A DNA stretch of 18,201 nucleotides from an uncultured Bacilli bacterium (GTDB lineage Bacteria; Bacillota_I; Bacilli_A; RF39; UBA660): assembly GCA_947628325.1 (NCBI GenBank), contig CANQZL010000007.1, positions 1 through 18,201 on the forward strand. The letters run 5' to 3'. The notes beneath the pieces were generated by a model. It was given only the letters and a program-made list of their open reading frames with translations. It was not told where the DNA came from and made no database searches. Shown one piece after another: positions 14,100 to 18,201 of this stretch; positions within the stretch are counted from its first letter, which is position 1; every line of letters begins with the position of its first letter. The position numbers and the translations under genes are program-made.

Positions 14100-14136
14100 A
14101 AAAAAAATATTTCTTCTTAGAGGAAATATTTTTTTT
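14100..14136 (+). terminator. Terminator of sufB
   Basis: A perfect 14-bp stem, 14100-14113 with 14123-14136 (eight A then TATTTC, and complement ending in eight T). It lies 70 nt after the sufB stop. The A-run gives it activity on both strands. Confidence 0.85.
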
Positions 14137-14224
14137 GGTTTAAAATTAATAGCAAATTCAAAAAGTACGTATTTGAATATAGTTTATAAAATTGTTAGTA
14201 TTCATTCTTGAAAGGAGGAATATA

Positions 14225-14578
14225 ATGTTAAATCAAGTAGTCTTAGTAGGTCGTTTAACGGATGATTTAGAAATTATGACAATGGAAAATGGGAAAAAAG
14301 TTACAAGTCTTTTATTAGCTGTTCAGAGATCTTTTAAAAATAGTGATGGATTATATGAAACTGATTTTATTAGATGTACTTTATGGAATTCTATTGCAGC
14401 TAATACTAGTGAATATTGTCATAAGGGAGATATTGTTGGGATTAAAGGTCGTCTTCAAGTTAATACATACGAAGACAAAGATGGAACAAAGAAATATGTA
14501 ACAGAAGTAATTGCTGAAAAAGTAACATTCTTATCTAGTAAGAAAGAACCAGAAAAAGAAGAAAAAAAGAAAAAATAA
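14225..14578 (+). CDS. ssb: Single-stranded DNA-binding protein, short form
   Basis: A 117-aa OB-fold protein that coats single-stranded DNA. MLNQVVLVGRLTDDLEI, FIRCTLWNSIAANTSEYCHKGDIVGIKGRLQ and TEVIAEKVTFL are characteristic. The C-terminus is KEPEKEEKKKK, and the usual acidic tip (DDDIPF-like) that recruits replication and repair partners is absent. In this it resembles the short SsbB of Bacillus competence rather than the housekeeping SsbA, so a second ssb with an acidic tail would be expected elsewhere. The start is set by AAAGGAGG just upstream of ATG 14225; the longer open frame from 14192 has no such site. It is not next to rpsF or rpsR, again unlike the main ssb. Confidence 0.9.
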   Translation: MLNQVVLVGRLTDDLEIMTMENGKKVTSLLLAVQRSFKNSDGLYETDFIRCTLWNSIAANTSEYCHKGDIVGIKGRLQVNTYEDKDGTKKYVTEVIAEKVTFLSSKKEPEKEEKKKK

Positions 14579-14594
14579 TTAAAGAAAGAAGCTA

Positions 14595-14623
14595 TTAATA
14601 TTATAAAATATAACATTTATAAT
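14595..14623 (+). promoter_or_regulatory. Promoter of the NodB-like gene
   Basis: -35 TTAATA (14595-14600), 17 bp, consensus -10 TATAAT (14618-14623), about 35 nt before the start at 14658. Confidence 0.45.
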
Positions 14624-14657
14624 AGATGTTTAATCATATATTTAAATAGGTGATAGA

Positions 14658-15428
14658 ATGAGAAAGTATTTTAAATATATTGGTTTAATTGGTATTTGTT
14701 TGTTAAGTTTTTATTATACGGAGAAAGTTGCTTTATTTGTTAAAAATAAAAATCCTATTATGCAAAGTATTAATGAAGTAAAAGATTCAAAATATGTAAA
14801 TTATATTAATAGTACTTTGATAGATGATTTATATATAATACCAGGAATTAGTGGTAAAGAAGTTAATGTAAATAGTTCATTTAATAATATGCAGAAAAAT
14901 AAGGTATTTAATGAAGAACTTTTAATATTTAATAGTATTAAACCAGAAATTAGTTTAGAAGATAATAAAGATAGAATAATAATTCGTGGTAATGGTGAAA
15001 GAAATAGTGTTTCTTTAATATTTGAAGAAGTTAATAATTTAAGTAAGTATATGTTAGATAAAGAAAAAAGAGTAGATGTTTTAATTAATGAAGAAAAGTA
15101 TGATACTTCATATGAATTAATAAATAATTCTAATAATGAATTAGTTTATCATAATATAGAAAAGTACTTAAATAAGAATAAAATAAATAAAAATTTATGT
15201 TATGTAAAAAATGATAATATACCTAGTCTTTGTACTAATAAGTATTTATTTAAACCATCTTTAATAGTTAATCATTCTAATTTAAGTAGTATTAAAAGTA
15301 AGATAGGTAGTGGGGAAATAATTCTTATTCAAAATAGTTTAACTTTAAGTGAGTTAGAAATTTTAGTAAATCAAATTAAGTATCAAGACTTATCTATAAT
15401 TCCGTTATCTGAATTAATAAGTGAATAA
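14658..15428 (+). CDS. Membrane-anchored, degenerate polysaccharide deacetylase-like protein
   Basis: A 256-aa protein with one N-terminal hydrophobic segment (about 5-20, KYIGLIGICLLSFYYTE), probably an uncleaved anchor with the rest outside the cell. The layout recalls NodB-type deacetylases that act on cell-wall glycans. A pre-domain contains IPGISGKEVNVNSSFNNM and KPEISLEDN, the first core strand is NSVSLIFEE, and the end is SGEIILIQNSLTLSELEILVNQIKYQDLSIIPLSELI, like the usual final strand and 'lk.kgy.ivtlsel' tail. No catalytic Asp-Asp or HxxxH motif is visible, so catalysis is unlikely. Function could be structural or binding. Family assignment is moderate; it could also be read simply as an unknown secreted protein. 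AGGTGAT precedes ATG 14658. Confidence 0.55.
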   Translation: MRKYFKYIGLIGICLLSFYYTEKVALFVKNKNPIMQSINEVKDSKYVNYINSTLIDDLYIIPGISGKEVNVNSSFNNMQKNKVFNEELLIFNSIKPEISLEDNKDRIIIRGNGERNSVSLIFEEVNNLSKYMLDKEKRVDVLINEEKYDTSYELINNSNNELVYHNIEKYLNKNKINKNLCYVKNDNIPSLCTNKYLFKPSLIVNHSNLSSIKSKIGSGEIILIQNSLTLSELEILVNQIKYQDLSIIPLSELISE

Positions 15429-15446
15429 TTTATATTTATTTTCTAT

Positions 15447-15578
15447 TATATATGTAAATATCGTAAATTTTTAGAGTAAATTCATTTTTTTCTAAAAGTT
15501 TATCAAAAAGCAAACTTATTTCAGTTTTAAAATATAAAACTGACTTCCAAAAGAAAATCAACATATATATGTAAATAT
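15447..15578. repeat. 15-bp direct repeats and a hairpin upstream of the RNase J gene
   Basis: TATATATGTAAATAT occurs at 15447-15461 and 15564-15578. Between them lies the 9-bp inverted repeat TCAGTTTTA/TAAAACTGA (15521-15529, 15535-15543). It has no T-run after it, so it is a weak terminator candidate at best. Confidence 0.35.
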
Positions 15579-15590
15579 TTATTGATGAGA

Positions 15591-15619
15591 TTGAAAGATT
15601 AAATATTTTTTGGTATAAT
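15591..15619 (+). promoter_or_regulatory. Promoter of the RNase J2-like gene
   Basis: -35 TTGAAA (15591-15596), exactly 17 bp, then TGG and a consensus -10 TATAAT (15614-15619), an extended -10 promoter. The leader is about 45 nt. Confidence 0.75.
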
Positions 15620-15673
15620 TATCTAGTCGCAAGTCTTTATAAATTTTATTTTAATAGAAAAGAGATGTTTTTA

Positions 15674-17311
15674 ATGTGTAATATTAAGATATTTAGTCTT
15701 GGTGGACTAGATGAAATGGGTAAAAATTGCTATATAGTAGATATTGATAATGATATGTATGTTTTTGATTGTGGATTAAAATATGCTAATGAGAATTTAT
15801 ATGGTATTGATTATATTATTCCTGATTTTGATTTTTTAGTAAAAAATCAAAATAGAATAAAAGGTGTTTTTTTAACTCATGGTCATTATGAAAATATGGG
15901 GGCTACTAAAGATTTGCTTAAGGAAATACCTAATGTTAAAATATATGCTACTAGATTTACAAAGTTTGTTTTAACTAATGATGGGATGGATGAAAAGAAA
16001 ATTATTGAGATTAAACCACATAAAAAGCTTAATTTTGGTAATGTAAGTATCTTTCCTATTAATGTTAATCATTCTACACCTGATTCAGTTATGTATGTAA
16101 TTAATACTAAAGACGGTGCTATTGTTTATACTGGTGATTTTATAATTGATTCTAAAATGATGGATAAATATGCAATGGATTTGGGTAAAATTGCTTATAT
16201 TGGAAAACAAGGAGTTTTAGCATTAATGTGCGAATCTGTTTTTTCTGAACGTATAGGGCATACCTCACCTTCACATCGCTTAACAACATTTTTTAAAGAT
16301 TCAATAAAGCATCATGAAAATAGAATGTTGTTCGCCCTTTTACCAACGCATATTTATACTATTCAAGAAATATTTGATGCTGTAGCAAATACTCATCGTA
16401 AAGTTGTTATAATGGGTAAGAATTTACAAAATATTATATCTTTTGCCAAAAAAGAAGGATATTTAAATTTTCAAGATAGCATATTAGGAGATTTATCTAA
16501 TATCGAAGATAAAGATTCAATATTATTAATTCAAGATAGTAAAGAAAATCCTTATGCATCAATTGGTAAAATAATTAATGGATATGATAAATTTATTAAA
16601 TTAAAAGCTACTGATACAATAGTATTTGCTGAACCTAACTATGATAGTAGTGAGAAAACTTTAGTTAAAATCCAAAATGATTTAGCAACTAATGGTTGTG
16701 ATATTGTAACTATTCCTAAAGATAAAACTATTTTACATCATGCTTCATCTGAAGATTTAATGATTATGATAGATTTACTTAAACCAAAATATTATATTCC
16801 TGTAAAGGGAGAATATCGTTATATGGTTAATAATGCTAATATTGCTTCAGAATTAAATATGCCTAAGGAAAATATTTTACTTAAACAAAATGGAGATGTT
16901 ATTGAATTTAATGATGGAGTTTTAAATAGTGAAAATTTTGATCATATTAAAGTAAATGATATCTTAATAGATGGTAATAGTACGGAAGATGTTGGAGAAC
17001 TTGTTATAAAAGATCGTGAAATGTTAAGTGAAAATGGTATTTTATTAATTAGTGCTACAATAAGTAAAAAGGATAAGGTTATATTAGTAGGACCAGAAGT
17101 AACAACAAGAGGTTTTATCTATGTTAAAGATTCTGGAGAAATGATAAAAGAAATAAAGAGAATATCTTTAAATATTATTGAACGTAATATTACAGATTCT
17201 TATGTTGAGTATAATAAAATTAAGAATGAAATACGTGAAGAATTAGGTAAGTATTTGTATCATGAAACAGAATGTAAACCAATGATTATTGCTGTTGTTC
17301 AAGAAGTTTAA
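15674..17311 (+). CDS. rnjB: RNase J2-like protein, degenerate active site
   Basis: A 545-aa member of the RNase J family (metallo-beta-lactamase plus beta-CASP plus C-terminal domain), which takes part in mRNA decay and rRNA maturation. The start of the fold, NIKIFSLGGLDEMGKN, and VFDCGLKY are typical. The metal motif HxHxDH is HGHYEN here (69-74), as in Bacillus RNase J2 (HGHDEN). H133 (NHSTPDSV) and D155 (YTGDF) remain. The late HVSGH motif has become LHHASSED, and PVHGE has become PVKGE (Lys378). It is therefore probably catalytically weak or inactive, and acts as partner to a true RNase J1 elsewhere. The C-terminal domain is complete, ending KPMIIAVVQEV. ATG 15674 (MCNIKI) matches family starts and follows AAGAGATG; the upstream in-frame ATG at 15665 lies in that site. 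Confidence 0.9.
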   Translation: MCNIKIFSLGGLDEMGKNCYIVDIDNDMYVFDCGLKYANENLYGIDYIIPDFDFLVKNQNRIKGVFLTHGHYENMGATKDLLKEIPNVKIYATRFTKFVLTNDGMDEKKIIEIKPHKKLNFGNVSIFPINVNHSTPDSVMYVINTKDGAIVYTGDFIIDSKMMDKYAMDLGKIAYIGKQGVLALMCESVFSERIGHTSPSHRLTTFFKDSIKHHENRMLFALLPTHIYTIQEIFDAVANTHRKVVIMGKNLQNIISFAKKEGYLNFQDSILGDLSNIEDKDSILLIQDSKENPYASIGKIINGYDKFIKLKATDTIVFAEPNYDSSEKTLVKIQNDLATNGCDIVTIPKDKTILHHASSEDLMIMIDLLKPKYYIPVKGEYRYMVNNANIASELNMPKENILLKQNGDVIEFNDGVLNSENFDHIKVNDILIDGNSTEDVGELVIKDREMLSENGILLISATISKKDKVILVGPEVTTRGFIYVKDSGEMIKEIKRISLNIIERNITDSYVEYNKIKNEIREELGKYLYHETECKPMIIAVVQEV

Positions 17312-17324
17312 TAGCTTCTTTTTT
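17301..17324 (+). terminator. Terminator of the RNase J2-like gene
   Basis: AAGAAG (17301-17306) pairs with CTTCTT (17315-17320), then TTTT. It overlaps the stop codon; the stem is short. Confidence 0.6.
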
Positions 17325-17372
17325 CTTTGTATAAAAATTATTTTATGACTAATAATATTAATGGTGATATAA

Positions 17373-17801
17373 ATGAGTGAAGATGTTAAATTATTAAATA
17401 TGATTTATCAAAATGCTGAAATGGGTCTAATAGGGATTGATAATATTAAAAGTGCTATTAAAGATCGTAAGTTAAAAAAAGTAATTAAAGAACAAGAAAA
17501 TGATTATTATGCAATATGTAAAGAAGCTGTATATTTATTATCAGAAGTAGGTTTTACTAAGGAAGAAGTTAGTCCTATGGCAAGTTTAATGACAATGATG
17601 GATGCTAAAATGAAAACATTAATGGATAATAGTACAAGTAATATTGCTAAAATGATGATGACGGGAAATAATAAAGGAATTATTGAAATACAAGAACAAA
17701 TTAATAAATATGAAGGTAAGAATAAAAAAGCTTTAAAATTAGCTATACAATTATTAAATATTGAAAAAAGAAATCTAAATAATTTAAAGAAATACTTATA
17801 A
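17373..17801 (+). CDS. Small all-helical conserved protein
   Basis: A 142-aa protein of a type common in Bacillota and usually annotated as hypothetical. It is predicted to be a ferritin-like or DUF2383-like four-helix bundle: MIYQNAEMGLIGIDNIKSAI, IKEQENDYYAICKEAVYLLSE, the Met-rich SPMASLMTMMDAKMKTLMDNS, SNIAKMMMTGNNKGIIEI, and a final Lys-rich helix. No conserved metal-binding ExxH set is obvious, so function is unknown. ATG 17373 follows GGTGAT. A possible promoter lies just upstream (TTGTAT 17327-17332, AATAAT 17351-17356, 18-bp spacing). It shares a bidirectional terminator with the convergent HIT gene. Confidence 0.6.
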   Translation: MSEDVKLLNMIYQNAEMGLIGIDNIKSAIKDRKLKKVIKEQENDYYAICKEAVYLLSEVGFTKEEVSPMASLMTMMDAKMKTLMDNSTSNIAKMMMTGNNKGIIEIQEQINKYEGKNKKALKLAIQLLNIEKRNLNNLKKYL

Positions 17802-17838
17802 AAAGAAGATATTGGTTTAAAATATCTTCTATTTTATT
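17800..17838. terminator. Bidirectional terminator between convergent genes
   Basis: AGAAGATATT (17804-17813) pairs with AATATCTTCT (17821-17830), loop GGTTTAA. It is followed by ATTTTATT on the plus strand and by TTTT on the minus strand (complement of 17800-17803). The stop codon of the HIT gene lies at its edge. Confidence 0.8.
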
Positions 17839-18197
17839 ATTTCATATATTTCATCTAATGTTCTATTACTTTTTTCTTTTAATAAATAGTCTGGTAAAAG
17901 ATGTAAATGAAAATGTTTAACTGATTGGCTATCGCCATAATTAACGGCAAACGTAATACCTTTAGCATCTAATTTACTTATTAATTCATCAGATAATTTT
18001 GAAGCAATAGTATTTAGATAATCTAAATCATCTTGTTTTAATTCTTTATAATCTTTTATATGTTTTTTAGGTATTACAAGGACATGTCCATCTACTTGAG
18101 GGTTTACATCCATAATAGCTAATATTTTATCATCTTCATAAACTTTTTTTGAAGGTATTTCTCCTTTTATTATTTTACAAAATATACATTCTTCCAT
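17829..18197 (-). CDS. HIT-family nucleotide hydrolase/transferase
   Basis: A complete 122-aa histidine-triad protein. Family relatives hydrolyse adenosine nucleotides such as AMP-lysine or dinucleoside polyphosphates in the cytoplasm. The active-site triad KHFHLHLLP is present (His95, His97, His99, with the middle-to-last histidines as nucleophile and general acid). The N-terminal CIFCKIIKGEIPS carries two Cys (4 and 7) that in many bacterial members bind zinc with later His. GHVLVIPKKHI is the usual second motif. Length and order match HinT/Hit proteins. The ATG lies 5 nt from the right edge, so the promoter and ribosome binding site are outside the window. Confidence 0.93.
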   Translation of the reverse strand: MEECIFCKIIKGEIPSKKVYEDDKILAIMDVNPQVDGHVLVIPKKHIKDYKELKQDDLDYLNTIASKLSDELISKLDAKGITFAVNYGDSQSVKHFHLHLLPDYLLKEKSNRTLDEIYEIIK

Positions 18198-18201
18198 ATT
18201 A

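Noticed and set aside
1..18201. CRISPR arrays, tRNA or rRNA genes, insertion-sequence transposases, integrases
   Set aside because: None seen: no regularly spaced repeats, no cloverleaf-like sequence and no transposase or integrase motifs in any frame.

Overview
The window is very AT-rich (coding and non-coding alike), uses TGA and TAG as well as TAA as stops, and has Bacillota-style AGGAGG/GGTGAT ribosome binding sites. SpoVS, an RNase J2-like protein, SufB and a short SSB together suggest an AT-rich Bacillota bacterium, perhaps one of the Erysipelotrichia- or Mollicutes-related gut lineages. The sequence alone does not fix a genus.

Layout: (1) 1-1214, the 3' part of ugd (UDP-glucose dehydrogenase), running off the left edge and closed by a terminator. 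(2) About 1215-9981, an accessory, defence-like island of single genes and small operons. It holds a DUF3800 protein, a 571-nt structured non-coding stretch with a candidate small RNA on the minus strand, an AAA/ABC-type ATPase, a 220-nt leader with mutually exclusive stems and a tiny ORF, an unknown Cys-motif protein, a HigB-like toxin broken by a frameshift with its intact HTH-peptidase antitoxin, a complete AbiE-type toxin-antitoxin pair, and an unknown 296-aa protein. (3) 9982-18197, chromosomal housekeeping-type genes: spoVS, pta, a tail-anchored unknown protein (minus strand), an isolated sufB, a short ssb, a membrane-anchored NodB-like protein that has lost its catalytic motifs, an RNase J2-like protein, a small helical protein and a HIT-family hydrolase (minus strand). 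Most units here end in clear intrinsic terminators, and convergent pairs share bidirectional ones.

How it works together: in the island both toxin-antitoxin operons have a palindrome lying on a recognisable promoter, as expected for autoregulation by a DNA-binding antitoxin. The toxin of the first is dead, while the second looks functional. The ATPase and the Cys-motif gene are separated by a leader whose arms can either hide or free the ribosome binding site of the second gene. The most unusual items are that leader (3934-4146), the promoter-to-terminator small-RNA candidate (about 2196-2068, minus strand), the two unrecognised island proteins (4150-5547, 8761-9651), and the RNase J-family protein with a degenerate active site.
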